From the NCBI RefSeq assembly GCF_025245835.1, contig NZ_JAOBWS010000001.1:310001-374000 (forward strand): 64,000 nucleotides of DNA, given 5' to 3'. Of this stretch, positions 24,314-32,679 are shown one piece after another. Each line of letters starts with the position of its first letter. Position 1 is the stretch's first letter. The position numbers and the translations under genes were made by a program. Below the pieces are notes generated by a model. The model had not been told where the DNA came from. It made no database searches and saw nothing but the letters and a program-made list of their open reading frames with translations. The stretch is from Rheinheimera sp. 4Y26. GTDB lineage: Bacteria > Pseudomonadota > Gammaproteobacteria > Enterobacterales > Alteromonadaceae.

Positions 24314-24943
24314 TTAAGGAAGCTGCAGCAGCTGTTGTTGCTGCAGTGATATAAGACGTTGCTGGCTGGCAACACAAAACTGATAGCCCAGTTGTTGCCA
24401 GCACTTTAGCTCTGGGGCAAGTTCAGGCTCTGGTTGTGCCAGCAGTGCAAATAAATCACCGCCACTGAGTTTGAGAGTCGCTTCCAGCGCCGTCCAGCGC
24501 AGATAAAACTGCTCATCTGAAGCACAATAATTGCCAAGCGCCGGATATAAAGTGGCATAAGGTTGTTTATCCCGCTGCGGGCAAATGTACTCAACATCCA
24601 GGCCAACAGCACCAATGCTGCTCAGCACGACAGCCACCATATCTTTGCTGTGGCTGACAGAACAATAATATTTTGTACCTGCCACCCACAGTTCCGGCTT
24701 TTGCTCTGCCGGCAGGCTGATCAACACTTGCTGCTGAGTCACGTTCAATTGCTGGCAGCATAACTGTCGTAATAAAGCCCTGGACCAGACAAAACTCTGA
24801 GTGCGCTTGGCTGATTTGCCGTTTAACCATTGTAATTCTGTGTGATTTAACCAGTGCAAAGGCAGAGGTTGTGCTGACTTTAACAGCACAAAATGCAGTG
24901 ATAATGCATGAACTTGGGCTGAATCTGGCTTGGTTGTTGGCAT
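24314..24943 (-). CDS. 4'-phosphopantetheinyl transferase (Sfp/AcpS superfamily)
   Basis: 209 residues. It carries the family signatures GLDVEYI (magnesium-binding Asp and Glu) and WTALEATLKLSG (the WxxxEAxxK motif), plus YYCSVSHSKDMV before them. It transfers the phosphopantetheine arm of CoA to the active serine of carrier proteins. Its divergent position directly in front of the aryl polyene operon makes the two carrier proteins ApeE and ApeF its likely substrates; this is inferred from context. Confidence 0.88.
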   Translation of the reverse strand: MPTTKPDSAQVHALSLHFVLLKSAQPLPLHWLNHTELQWLNGKSAKRTQSFVWSRALLRQLCCQQLNVTQQQVLISLPAEQKPELWVAGTKYYCSVSHSKDMVAVVLSSIGAVGLDVEYICPQRDKQPYATLYPALGNYCASDEQFYLRWTALEATLKLSGGDLFALLAQPEPELAPELKCWQQLGYQFCVASQQRLISLQQQQLLQLP

Positions 24944-24972
24944 AATAAGGCGCTCGGCTTTGTATTCTTGGG

Positions 24973-25002
24973 TTTACAAATTTGCTGCGATTTGGGTATG
25001 AT
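24973..25002 (+). promoter_or_regulatory. Candidate sigma-70 promoter of the aryl polyene operon
   Basis: TTTACA (24973-24978) and TATGAT (24997-25002) are separated by 18 bases, each one mismatch from consensus. Transcription would start near 25009, about 75 bases before the first operon ATG. No other comparable site was seen in the 142-base gap. Confidence 0.5.
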
Positions 25003-25085
25003 GTGGCGATTGCATGCAGCTATTGTCGGCGAAGCCGCGTTGTTTTAGAAGAGCTTCATGAACATGTTTTGGTTGAGTAGTTTTT

Positions 25086-25796
25086 ATGGATTTTTTTATC
25101 AAAGGCTGGCAATTCTGGCCAGCTGAACCCGGCCCGGACGCCGGCGCTTTCGACCAGACATCTGCAGAGCCGGCATGGCCAGCCTTACCTCAGGTTCCCG
25201 CCATGCAAAGGCGAAGATTAAGTCCCTTGACCAAAATTGCCTTTGATGTTGCCTTTAGTCAGGCGATTGATGCCGGCACACCGCTGGTATTTGCCTCCCG
25301 TCATGGTGATTTGCCTAAAACAGCAGAATTGTTGTTTGATGTGGCGCAGCAACAGCCCTTGTCACCCACCCAGTTTGCTTTGTCGGTGCATAACGCCATT
25401 GTTGGTCAATACAGTATTTTTCAGCAGCATCAGGCGGCACATTCATCAGTGGCCGGCGGCGACAGTAGCTTGCATTACGCTGTGCTTGAGGCTTTTGGCC
25501 TGATGTCTGATGCCCAGGTGACTGAAGTGCTGGTGGTTTATGCCGACCAGCCGGTGCCTGAGTTATACCAGAGTTTTTGCCCGCAGCCAGTCAGTGCCAG
25601 AGCCGCAGCTTTGTTATTGTCCAAAACCGAAGGTGAAGCGATGCGGCTGAATTATCTGCCTGCTGCAGCTGAGCCGGCGCAGGATGAAGTGGCAGCCTTG
25701 CAGGCATTTTTGCAGTCGGCGCAATCAGGCTGTGCCATTCAGACCCAAAGTGCGCTCTGGCAGTGGCAGCGGAGGCATCATGTGGCAGAAGCTTAA
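25086..25796 (+). CDS. apeC: Chain-length-factor-like ketosynthase subunit (ApeC type)
   Basis: 236 residues matching the truncated beta-ketoacyl synthase N-terminal family found at the head of aryl polyene clusters. It keeps the KS-fold segments RRRLSPLTKIAFDVAF, VFASRHGDL, SVHNAIVGQYSI and GGDSSLHYAVLEA. The active-site cysteine position holds Ser-rich GGDSS instead of the CSS of true ketosynthases, and the C-terminal half with the two histidines is absent. By analogy it pairs with the ApeO ketosynthase as a non-catalytic subunit. The 3' end overlaps apeD by 17 bases. Confidence 0.82.
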   Translation: MDFFIKGWQFWPAEPGPDAGAFDQTSAEPAWPALPQVPAMQRRRLSPLTKIAFDVAFSQAIDAGTPLVFASRHGDLPKTAELLFDVAQQQPLSPTQFALSVHNAIVGQYSIFQQHQAAHSSVAGGDSSLHYAVLEAFGLMSDAQVTEVLVVYADQPVPELYQSFCPQPVSARAAALLLSKTEGEAMRLNYLPAAAEPAQDEVAALQAFLQSAQSGCAIQTQSALWQWQRRHHVAEA

Positions 25797-26571
25797 TCAC
25801 CTCTACCGCATTCTGGCCACGGGTTTTTGTTTTAGTGTTTTTGGGCTCGGTGGTCTGGTGTTGTCGCTGCTGGTGTTTCCGGTGCAACGCTTGTTAATTC
25901 CGGATCAGCATAAACGCCGTCAGGTTGCCCGTTATACAGTGCATCGCAGTTTCAGGTTTTTTATTGGCCTGATGCGTGGCCTCGGGGTATTTAATTTTGA
26001 TTTTCCGGCCAAAGCTGAGCTGGAACAAAGTAAAGGTAAAATTCTGATCGCCAATCACCCCAGCCTGATTGATGTGGTGGCGCTGATTTCAATGTTGCCG
26101 CAGGCAGATTGTGTGGTGAAAGCGCAGTTGTTTCGCAACCCTTTTATGCGCGGGGTGATTCAGTCCACCGGTTATCTGACCAATGCCGACCCGGATTTGT
26201 TATTGCACGACTGCGCCGCTTCGTTAAAAAGTGGCAATACGCTGATTATTTTTCCGGAAGGCACCCGCACCACACCAGGGCTGGCACAGCATTTTCAGCG
26301 CGGCGCGGCCAATATAGCGCTGCGCAGTGGTTGCAATTTTTTTGCTTGTTTTATTCAATGCAAACCAAGCACTTTAACCAAAGATGAAGCCTGGTATCAG
26401 GTACCGGCGCAAAAGCCGACGTTAAAAATCCGGGTATTGCGTGAAATTGATATCCAGCCATTTTTACAACTGGAATCGGCGTCTCTGGCTGCACGGCAGC
26501 TCAGCCGCGAATTAGAAACTTTTTATCATCAGGTAATGACAACTCATGGAACAACTGAAAACCGAACTTAA
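25780..26571 (+). CDS. apeD: 1-acyl-glycerol-3-phosphate-type acyltransferase (ApeD type)
   Basis: 263 residues from the ATG at 25780, chosen for its GGAGG ribosome site at 25771-25775; a longer frame from 25684 would overlap apeC by more than 100 bases. A hydrophobic N-terminal helix anchors it in the inner membrane. PlsC-family motifs are complete: NHPSLID (the HX4D catalytic pair) and FPEGTRT. It probably moves an acyl or polyene group onto a glycerol- or lipid-type acceptor during assembly of the membrane-bound pigment; the acceptor is unknown. Confidence 0.85.
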   Translation: MWQKLNHLYRILATGFCFSVFGLGGLVLSLLVFPVQRLLIPDQHKRRQVARYTVHRSFRFFIGLMRGLGVFNFDFPAKAELEQSKGKILIANHPSLIDVVALISMLPQADCVVKAQLFRNPFMRGVIQSTGYLTNADPDLLLHDCAASLKSGNTLIIFPEGTRTTPGLAQHFQRGAANIALRSGCNFFACFIQCKPSTLTKDEAWYQVPAQKPTLKIRVLREIDIQPFLQLESASLAARQLSRELETFYHQVMTTHGTTENRT

Positions 26572-26812
26572 ACAGCTGATTATCAGCAGTCTGGAATTAG
26601 AGGATATCAGTGTGGATGATATTGACGATGCCGCCCCGCTTTTTGTTGACGGGCTTGGGCTGGATTCAATCGACGCACTGGAGCTGGGTCTGGCAATTAA
26701 AAAACGTTACAACATCAAAATAGATGCCAACGAAAAACAAACCCAACAACATTTTGCCAGCATTAACAATCTGGCGGCTTATGTCAAACAGCAAGCAGTA
26801 CTGGAGAACTGA
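26546..26812 (+). CDS. apeE: Acyl carrier protein 1 (ApeE type)
   Basis: 88 residues with the carrier motif GLDSIDALELG; S41 is the phosphopantetheine attachment site. Acidic helices typical of type II carriers surround it. It starts inside the end of apeD (26-base overlap), so translation is probably coupled. One of two consecutive carriers that hold starter and growing polyene chains. Confidence 0.92.
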   Translation: MEQLKTELKQLIISSLELEDISVDDIDDAAPLFVDGLGLDSIDALELGLAIKKRYNIKIDANEKQTQQHFASINNLAAYVKQQAVLEN

Positions 26813-26813
26813 C

Positions 26814-27062
26814 ATGAAAACTAAAGAAGACGTACTCAAGCTGTTAACCAACATTCTGGTTGAAGAGTTTGAACTGGATGCAGGACAAATTCATCCGGAC
26901 GCGCATTTATATCAGGATCTGGATTTAGACAGCATTGATGCTGTGGATCTGGTGGTGAAGCTGCGCGAGCTGACAGGACGCAAAATAGAGCCTGACGCTT
27001 TTAAACAGGTTCGCACCGTTGGCCATGTGGTTGACGAAGTTTATCAGTTAACTCAAGCCTGA
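26814..27062 (+). CDS. apeF: Acyl carrier protein 2 (ApeF type)
   Basis: 82 residues with DLDSIDAVDLV; S40 carries the phosphopantetheine. The ATG at 26814 lies one base after the apeE stop with GGAG upstream. A longer in-frame start at 26724 lies inside apeE and was rejected. Confidence 0.92.
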   Translation: MKTKEDVLKLLTNILVEEFELDAGQIHPDAHLYQDLDLDSIDAVDLVVKLRELTGRKIEPDAFKQVRTVGHVVDEVYQLTQA

Positions 27063-27072
27063 TTCATCTGAA

Positions 27073-27609
27073 GTGAAATCATTGCTGCTTGGACTTGGCA
27101 CACTGTTGTATCCGGTGTGGGTGTATGCCTCCGTCAGTTATGGCTGGTTATGGCTGGCCCCTGTGCCTTTATTGCTGTTGTTATTGGCCAGGTTATGGCA
27201 GCACAAAGATCCGCAGCAACGCGGTTTTGCCGCTCTGACTCTGCTGGTGCTGCTGCTTGCACTGCTGGCCGGTCAGACCGAGCTGGCGCTGCTGTATTAT
27301 CCGGTGTGGATCAACGCCGGTTTGTTGCTGATATTTGCCTGGTCGTTATATTTCCCGCCAACAGTGATTGAACGGCTTGCCCGGCTGATGGAAGGTGAAT
27401 TGCCCGAATCCGGCATACGCTACACCCGCAAGGTGACTCAGGTCTGGTGTCTGTTTTTTTTCGGCAATGGCAGTGTTGCTGCCTGGTTGGCCTGGTACGG
27501 CAACTGGCAGTGGTGGCTGTGGTACAACGGCGCACTGTCTTATCTGCTGATGGGTTTGCTGTTTGGGGCTGAATATCTGGTGCGCCGTCGGGTGAGACAA
27601 CATGGCTGA
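27073..27609 (+). CDS. apeG: Aryl polyene cluster membrane protein (ApeG/COG4648 type)
   Basis: 178 residues, almost all hydrophobic, with about five transmembrane helices rich in Leu and Trp. A conserved cytoplasmic stretch RLARLMEGELPESGIRYTRKVTQVW lies in the middle (quoted here as landmarks RLARLMEG and YTRKVTQVW). This family of small membrane proteins of unknown biochemical role sits at the same place in most ape clusters. The start is a GTG at 27073. Confidence 0.8.
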   Translation: MKSLLLGLGTLLYPVWVYASVSYGWLWLAPVPLLLLLLARLWQHKDPQQRGFAALTLLVLLLALLAGQTELALLYYPVWINAGLLLIFAWSLYFPPTVIERLARLMEGELPESGIRYTRKVTQVWCLFFFGNGSVAAWLAWYGNWQWWLWYNGALSYLLMGLLFGAEYLVRRRVRQHG

Positions 27610-29020
27610 GTTCTGGCATTTTGCCTGGCCTTCGTTTGCCGAGCCGTTGTTTCTGGCCGGTGATGCCGACCTGACTGACAGCGTTGCAGCAGGCCTGCAT
27701 CCGGGGCAGGCCACAGTCACAGCAGGAGATTTCCTGCTGCTGTTACAGCAGGCCACACAACAAGCTTTGCAATTACCCGGACAGCGCGTGATGCTGTATC
27801 AGCCAGACAGTTATCTGTTTGTGGTGTCATTATTTGCATTATTGCAAGCCGGTAAAACAGTGTTGCTGGCGCCTAATGGTTTGCCGGACACGCTGGCGCA
27901 GGCCGCTGTATTTACCGACGTTCAGCTTGCTGCAGATTGGCTGGCGGAAGCTGCTCAGTCTGGCGGCAGTCTGGTCAGTTCTGCTGCCGGCTGTCAGTTG
28001 CCGCTTGCTGGCGAGCTGGTGTTTTTTACCTCAGGCTCCAGCGGCGCACCCAAGCTGGTCAGTAAAAAACTGTGGCAATTGCAGCGGGAAATTGACGTCT
28101 TGTCGCAAACCTTTGCTCAGTTTGGCGCAACAACCAAGCCGTTGGTCGCCGCCACTGTGCCACCTCAGCATATTTATGGTTTGTTATTCCGGTTGTTATG
28201 GCCGCTGAGCCGTGGCTGGACACTGGCGCGCGGCACAGTGCATTTTGTCGGGCAATGGCTGGCGCTGTGCCGTTATCAGCAGCCTGTGCTGTTGATCAGC
28301 AGTCCGGCGCATTTGTGCCGTTATCAGGATGCGGCTGAGTTATTACAACAACAACCAGCACTGCGCCAACAGTTACTGGCGGTGTTCAGTTCCGGCGGCC
28401 CGCTGGCAAGTCAGGACGCCGCCCGTTTTTATCAGCAGACAGGGCTGGCACCTCTGGAAATTTATGGCAGCACTGAAACCGGTGGCATAGGCTGGCGCCA
28501 ATACCAGCCTGAGCAACCTGAGCCGGCCTGGCAGGCTTTTGCGGCCATCAAGCTGCGACAGGATGAACAGGGCTGTTTAGAGTTAATCTCACCTTATTTG
28601 CCGGATGACACCTGGTTTCAAACGGCCGATCTGGTGAGCTTAGAGTCGCCGCGGCATTTTCGTTTGCATGGCAGAGCCGACCGTATTGTGAAACTGGCAG
28701 AAAAACGCCTGGCGCTTGGCGAAGTTGAACGCTGTTGTGCTGAATTGCCTTATGTTGAGCAGGCGGTCGCTTTGGTGTTGCCAGGGCGCAGCGCTACATC
28801 AAGGCCGCAGCTGGCGCTGGTGGTGCTGTTAAATCAGCAGGGCCGGCTGTTGCTGGCACAACTTGGTAAATTGCAGCTGAATCAGCAGATAAAGCAGAAG
28901 CTGGCCGCCCGTTTTGAAACTGTGTTATTGCCACGACGTTTTAGTTATCCGGCTCAGTTGCCATTTAATGCGCAGGGCAAATTACCACGCCAGGCGCTGG
29001 AGTTATTGTTTTTATCATGA
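27602..29020 (+). CDS. apeH: Aryl-acid AMP-ligase / acyl-ACP synthetase (ApeH type)
   Basis: 472 residues of the ANL adenylating family. The phosphate-binding loop is FFTSGSSGAPK, followed by the EIYGSTETGGIG motif and a C-terminal RADRIVKLAEKRLALGEVE hinge with the conserved Asp-Arg. ApeH activates an aromatic acid and loads it on a carrier protein; 4-hydroxybenzoate in E. coli. With an ammonia-lyase in this operon, a cinnamate-type acid is a plausible alternative substrate here. Its ATG overlaps apeG by 8 bases. Confidence 0.87.
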   Translation: MAEFWHFAWPSFAEPLFLAGDADLTDSVAAGLHPGQATVTAGDFLLLLQQATQQALQLPGQRVMLYQPDSYLFVVSLFALLQAGKTVLLAPNGLPDTLAQAAVFTDVQLAADWLAEAAQSGGSLVSSAAGCQLPLAGELVFFTSGSSGAPKLVSKKLWQLQREIDVLSQTFAQFGATTKPLVAATVPPQHIYGLLFRLLWPLSRGWTLARGTVHFVGQWLALCRYQQPVLLISSPAHLCRYQDAAELLQQQPALRQQLLAVFSSGGPLASQDAARFYQQTGLAPLEIYGSTETGGIGWRQYQPEQPEPAWQAFAAIKLRQDEQGCLELISPYLPDDTWFQTADLVSLESPRHFRLHGRADRIVKLAEKRLALGEVERCCAELPYVEQAVALVLPGRSATSRPQLALVVLLNQQGRLLLAQLGKLQLNQQIKQKLAARFETVLLPRRFSYPAQLPFNAQGKLPRQALELLFLS

Positions 29021-29367
29021 ATAAACTGTTCCCGACTATTGTGCAGCAACAGCAAACAGAGCAGGGCGTGACCCTGCTGCTGGCTATCGACGCTGATTTA
29101 CATTATTTCCAGGGCCATTTTCCGGGCGCGCCTGTGCTGGCAGGTGTGGCGCAGCTGGATTGGGCTGTGCAATTTAGTCAGCAGTTACTGATGGGACCAC
29201 GTGCAGTGCAGGCGGTGGAAGTGCTGAAGTTTCAGGTGATGGTGCAGCCGGGTTGCCAGCTGAGTCTGGAATTACAACAACAAAAAACCGACACCAGCAC
29301 TTTTTGTTATTGGCTTGATGGCAACAAAGTGGCGTCAGGCCGGTTAAAGTGGGAGACGTCGGTTTGA
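29017..29367 (+). CDS. apeI: Hot-dog fold dehydratase (ApeI type)
   Basis: 116 residues. The FabA/FabZ-like signature QGHFPGAPVLAGVAQ carries the catalytic His34. It dehydrates the beta-hydroxyacyl chain after each reduction round. The first ATGA overlaps the apeH stop by 4 bases. Single hot-dog domain, so an oligomer is expected. Confidence 0.87.
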   Translation: MNKLFPTIVQQQQTEQGVTLLLAIDADLHYFQGHFPGAPVLAGVAQLDWAVQFSQQLLMGPRAVQAVEVLKFQVMVQPGCQLSLELQQQKTDTSTFCYWLDGNKVASGRLKWETSV

Positions 29368-30104
29368 AACGTTGTTTTGTGATTCCGGTTTACAACCACC
29401 CCGACACTATTGCCGCTACTGTCCGTTCTTTATTGCAGTTTGAGCTGCCCATTATTGTGGTGGATGACGGCTCTGATGAGCGCACCAAAGCTGAACTTTC
29501 CAAACTGGCAGCAGAGCTTTCTACACTTGAGCTGGTGACTTTGCCAGAAAACCTCGGCAAAGGTGGTGCTGTGATGGCTGGTTTAAGCCGGGCCTTTGCG
29601 CGTGGTTTTAGCCATGCGCTGCAGGTGGATGCCGATGGCCAGCATAATCTGGCTGATATTCCGCTGTTGTGGCAACGTTCTGTCGAGCAGCCGCTGGCGC
29701 TGATCAGCGGTGCGCCTGTCTATGACAACTCAATTCCAACGGGCCGCAAAATTGGCCGCTATATCACCCACTTCTGGGTCTGGGTTGAAACCTTAAGTTT
29801 TAGTGTGAAAGACACTATGTGTGGTTTTCGGGTTTATCCACTGGCGTCCTGCATGCAGTTATTTGCCAAAAAACGGCCGGGCCTGCGGATGGACTTTGAT
29901 ATTGAAGTGATGGTGCGGCTTTATTGGCAGCAGGTGCCGCTGCTGTTTGTACCGACCAAAGTGATTTACCCCGAAGGTGGCCGTTCGCATTTTATGGTGG
30001 TGCGGGATAACTGGCTGATCAGCAAAATGCACAGCAGATTGTTTTTTGGCATGTTATGGCGCCTGCCGCAGTTGTTATGGCGAAAATGCAGGAAATCCGG
30101 TTAA
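29364..30104 (+). CDS. Family-2 glycosyltransferase (N-terminal half of ApeJ-type function)
   Basis: 246 residues. The dolichyl-phosphate-mannose-synthase-like GT-A core shows VIPVYNHPDT, VVDDGSDE, the metal-binding DADGQHN, and DTMCGFRVYP. There are no clear transmembrane helices. The start is placed at a TTG overlapping the apeI stop (TTGA), because GGGAG lies 8 bases upstream; the GTG at 29349 is the alternative. In several ape clusters this domain is fused to the following acyltransferase; here they are separate genes with overlapping ends. Confidence 0.82.
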   Translation: MKRCFVIPVYNHPDTIAATVRSLLQFELPIIVVDDGSDERTKAELSKLAAELSTLELVTLPENLGKGGAVMAGLSRAFARGFSHALQVDADGQHNLADIPLLWQRSVEQPLALISGAPVYDNSIPTGRKIGRYITHFWVWVETLSFSVKDTMCGFRVYPLASCMQLFAKKRPGLRMDFDIEVMVRLYWQQVPLLFVPTKVIYPEGGRSHFMVVRDNWLISKMHSRLFFGMLWRLPQLLWRKCRKSG

Positions 30105-31066
30105 TGCAGCAGCAAGAACACTGGGCCAAACAACAGGAAAGCGGCAGTTACAGCGGTATCCGCTTTTTGCTGTTTTGCTACCGTATTGGCGGTAAATTTT
30201 TGATTTTGTTGGTGCTTGCTCCGGTGCTTTGGTATTTCGTCTGCAGCAACAGCCGTGCCCGTCAGTCGTCGTTAAAATTTTTGCAAAAAGTCCATCAGCA
30301 GCTGGGGGCGGCGAGCCCTTTTCAAAGTACGCCGGGTTATCAACAGGCTTATCTGCACTTTCGCAGTTTTGCGCTGGAAGCGCTGGCCAAAATTGATGGC
30401 TGGCTTGGGCGTATTCCCGCTGACCACATTCAGCAACAAGGCCAGGTACAGTTTGCCGATTTAGTGGCGGGCGGCAAAGGCGGCATTTTAATGGGCAGCC
30501 ATCTGGGTAACCTGGAATTGTGCCGTGCTATGTCAGCCGGCAAATACCATACCCGTATTCATGTGTTGGTATTTACCCGCCATGCTGCGGCTTTTAATAA
30601 AGCTTTGCGCCAGACCAACCCGCAGGTGGAAGTGAATTTAATTCAGGTCGACAGCATCAACCCTGTGCTGGTGATGCAACTGAAAGAGTGGGTTGAACAA
30701 AACGAATTTATTGTCATTGTGGGTGACCGGATTTCGGTGACTGCACCGGAACGAATGGTATTTGCGCCCTTTTTGGGCGAGCCTGCGCCTTTTGCCATAG
30801 GGCCCTGGGTGCTGGCCAGTGTGCTGGAGTGTCCGGTGTACCTGATGTTTTGCATGCGTGAGGGGGACCGTTATCAGCTGACGCTGGAAGAAGTGGCAGA
30901 TCAGGTGGTGTTACCCCGGAAAAACCGGCAGCAGGCGCTGGAAGGCTATATCCGGCAATACGCCAGTGCGCTGGAGCAGTACGCGCTGCGTTACCCGCTG
31001 CAATGGTTTAATTTTTATGATTTCTGGCAGCTGCCCGCTGCTGCCAATAACAAGGATCCACAATAG
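30104..31066 (+). CDS. LpxL/HtrB-like lipid acyltransferase
   Basis: 320 residues from the ATG at 30104, which overlaps the glycosyltransferase stop (TAATG); AGGA lies 10 bases upstream. One N-terminal transmembrane helix (about 35-60) precedes the LpxL-type domain: MGSHLGNLELCRAMS carries the HX4E catalytic pair, followed by VGDRISV and FLGEPAPFAIGPW. Family members move acyl chains to lipid A; here it probably acylates the pigment's glycolipid anchor. An in-frame upstream start at 30056 would overlap the previous gene much more. Confidence 0.85.
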   Translation: MQQQEHWAKQQESGSYSGIRFLLFCYRIGGKFLILLVLAPVLWYFVCSNSRARQSSLKFLQKVHQQLGAASPFQSTPGYQQAYLHFRSFALEALAKIDGWLGRIPADHIQQQGQVQFADLVAGGKGGILMGSHLGNLELCRAMSAGKYHTRIHVLVFTRHAAAFNKALRQTNPQVEVNLIQVDSINPVLVMQLKEWVEQNEFIVIVGDRISVTAPERMVFAPFLGEPAPFAIGPWVLASVLECPVYLMFCMREGDRYQLTLEEVADQVVLPRKNRQQALEGYIRQYASALEQYALRYPLQWFNFYDFWQLPAAANNKDPQ

Positions 31067-32679
31067 TGACGTCAGTGACCTCTGCAGTTTTTACACCGGC
31101 TGAATTCTCCACTACTGAGGCTGGCCCCAGGCGCCAGCATAAGGCACAGGTATGTTTTGGTCAGGGCCGGATTTCTTTGTACGACATCACGGCGCTGGCC
31201 CGCGCCCAATGCAGCGCCACTTTAACCGGCGACAGCAGCTTCTGGCAGCGCATTGATGCCGGTGTGGCATTTCTGGACAAGCTGCTCAAAGAAGACGGTG
31301 TGATTTATGGCGTAACCACAGGCTATGGCGACAGTGTCACTGTAAAAGTGCCTTTGTCGCAAGTGTATGAATTACCAATGCATTTAACCCGTTTTCATGG
31401 GTGTGGTTTAGGCGATGAATTCAGCAAAGAACAAAGCAGGGCCGTACTGGCCACCCGTTTGTGCTCACTAAGTCAGGGTTATTCCGGGGTCAGCCGCGAT
31501 TTATTAAGCCTGCTGCAAGACTTTTTAAACCACGACATAGTGCCTTGTATTCCACAGGAAGGCAGTGTGGGCGCCAGCGGGGATTTAACGCCGTTATCTT
31601 ATGTGGCAGGTGCCCTGATTGGCGAACGTGAGGTGATGTTCCGTGGTGAACGCCGTTGTTCTTTGGATGTGATGAGCGAGCTTGGTTTAACGCCTTTAAC
31701 TTTAAGGCCGAAAGAAGGGCTGGCGGTGATGAACGGCACCGCAGTGATGACAGCTTTGGCTTGTCTGGCCTATGAAAGAGCCGAATATCTGACCCGGTTG
31801 TCCAGCCGCATCACAGCGCTGATGAGTCTGGCGCTCAAAGGCAACAGCCATCATTTTGATGACATTTTGTTTAGCGTCAAACCGCATCAGGGCCAGAATC
31901 AGGTCGCGGCCTGGATCCGTCACGATTTAAATCATTACGAACATCCGCGTAACGCCGACCGCTTGCAGGACAGATATTCCATTCGTTGTGCGCCTCATAT
32001 TATCGGCGTGCTGCGCGACGCTTTACCCTGGTTTCGTCACACCATCGAAAATGAATTAAACAGCGCCAACGACAACCCGATAGTGGATGGCATAGGTGAG
32101 CATGTGCTGCATGGCGGGCATTTTTATGGTGGCCACATTGCCATGGTGATGGACAGTATGAAAACCGCTGTTGCCAACCTGGCCGATTTACATGACCGGC
32201 AAATGGCGCTGCTGATGGACACTAAATACAACAACGGGTTGCCGGCTAATCTGAGTGCAGCTGCGCCGGAGCGTCGTTTTATCAATCATGGTTTTAAAGC
32301 GGTGCAGATTGGTTGTTCAGCCTGGACAGCGGAAGCGTTAAAACTGACGATGCCGGCCAGTGTATTTTCCCGCTCTACCGAATGCCATAACCAGGACAAA
32401 GTGAGTATGGGCACTATTGCCGCCCGCGACTGTTTGCGGGTGTTGCAGCTGACAGAACAAGTGATGGCTGCTGCTTTGCTGGCGGTGCAGCAGGGGGTAC
32501 AACTGCGTATTCAGCAACAGGAACTGGCAGAGCAGAGTTTAGTGCCCGAGCTGCAGCGGATGCTGGCGCAATTACAGCAGGATTATGGCCTGGTGACCGA
32601 AGACAGGCCGCTGGAAGGCAGTTTAAGGTCGCTGGTGAATGCTATTCAACAGCAGCAATGGCCTTTGTATCAGGAGTAA
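31066..32679 (+). CDS. MIO-dependent aromatic amino-acid ammonia-lyase (TAL/PAL-like)
   Basis: 537 residues with a GTG start overlapping the previous stop (TAGTG). The Ala-Ser-Gly that cyclises to the MIO prosthetic group is at 170-172 (GSVGASGDLTP). The catalytic Tyr is Y81 in YGVTTGYG. The selectivity pair is Phe110-His111: histidine lyases carry Ser-His, tyrosine lyases His-Leu and plant phenylalanine lyases Phe-Leu. The Glu that binds imidazole in histidine lyases is Q443 here (HNQDKVSM), as in Tyr/Phe lyases. It should release ammonia from Tyr or Phe to give coumarate or cinnamate, a starter for the aryl head group. Exact substrate is open. Confidence 0.87.
   Translation: MTSVTSAVFTPAEFSTTEAGPRRQHKAQVCFGQGRISLYDITALARAQCSATLTGDSSFWQRIDAGVAFLDKLLKEDGVIYGVTTGYGDSVTVKVPLSQVYELPMHLTRFHGCGLGDEFSKEQSRAVLATRLCSLSQGYSGVSRDLLSLLQDFLNHDIVPCIPQEGSVGASGDLTPLSYVAGALIGEREVMFRGERRCSLDVMSELGLTPLTLRPKEGLAVMNGTAVMTALACLAYERAEYLTRLSSRITALMSLALKGNSHHFDDILFSVKPHQGQNQVAAWIRHDLNHYEHPRNADRLQDRYSIRCAPHIIGVLRDALPWFRHTIENELNSANDNPIVDGIGEHVLHGGHFYGGHIAMVMDSMKTAVANLADLHDRQMALLMDTKYNNGLPANLSAAAPERRFINHGFKAVQIGCSAWTAEALKLTMPASVFSRSTECHNQDKVSMGTIAARDCLRVLQLTEQVMAAALLAVQQGVQLRIQQQELAEQSLVPELQRMLAQLQQDYGLVTEDRPLEGSLRSLVNAIQQQQWPLYQE

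Noticed and set aside
25684-25779. Extended N-terminus of the acyltransferase inside apeC
   Set aside because: The GGAGG site and the conserved domain both point to the ATG at 25780; the extension has no family features.
31066-32679. Annotation as histidine ammonia-lyase of histidine degradation
   Set aside because: No hutU, hutI or hutG nearby, and Q443 replaces the histidine-specific Glu.
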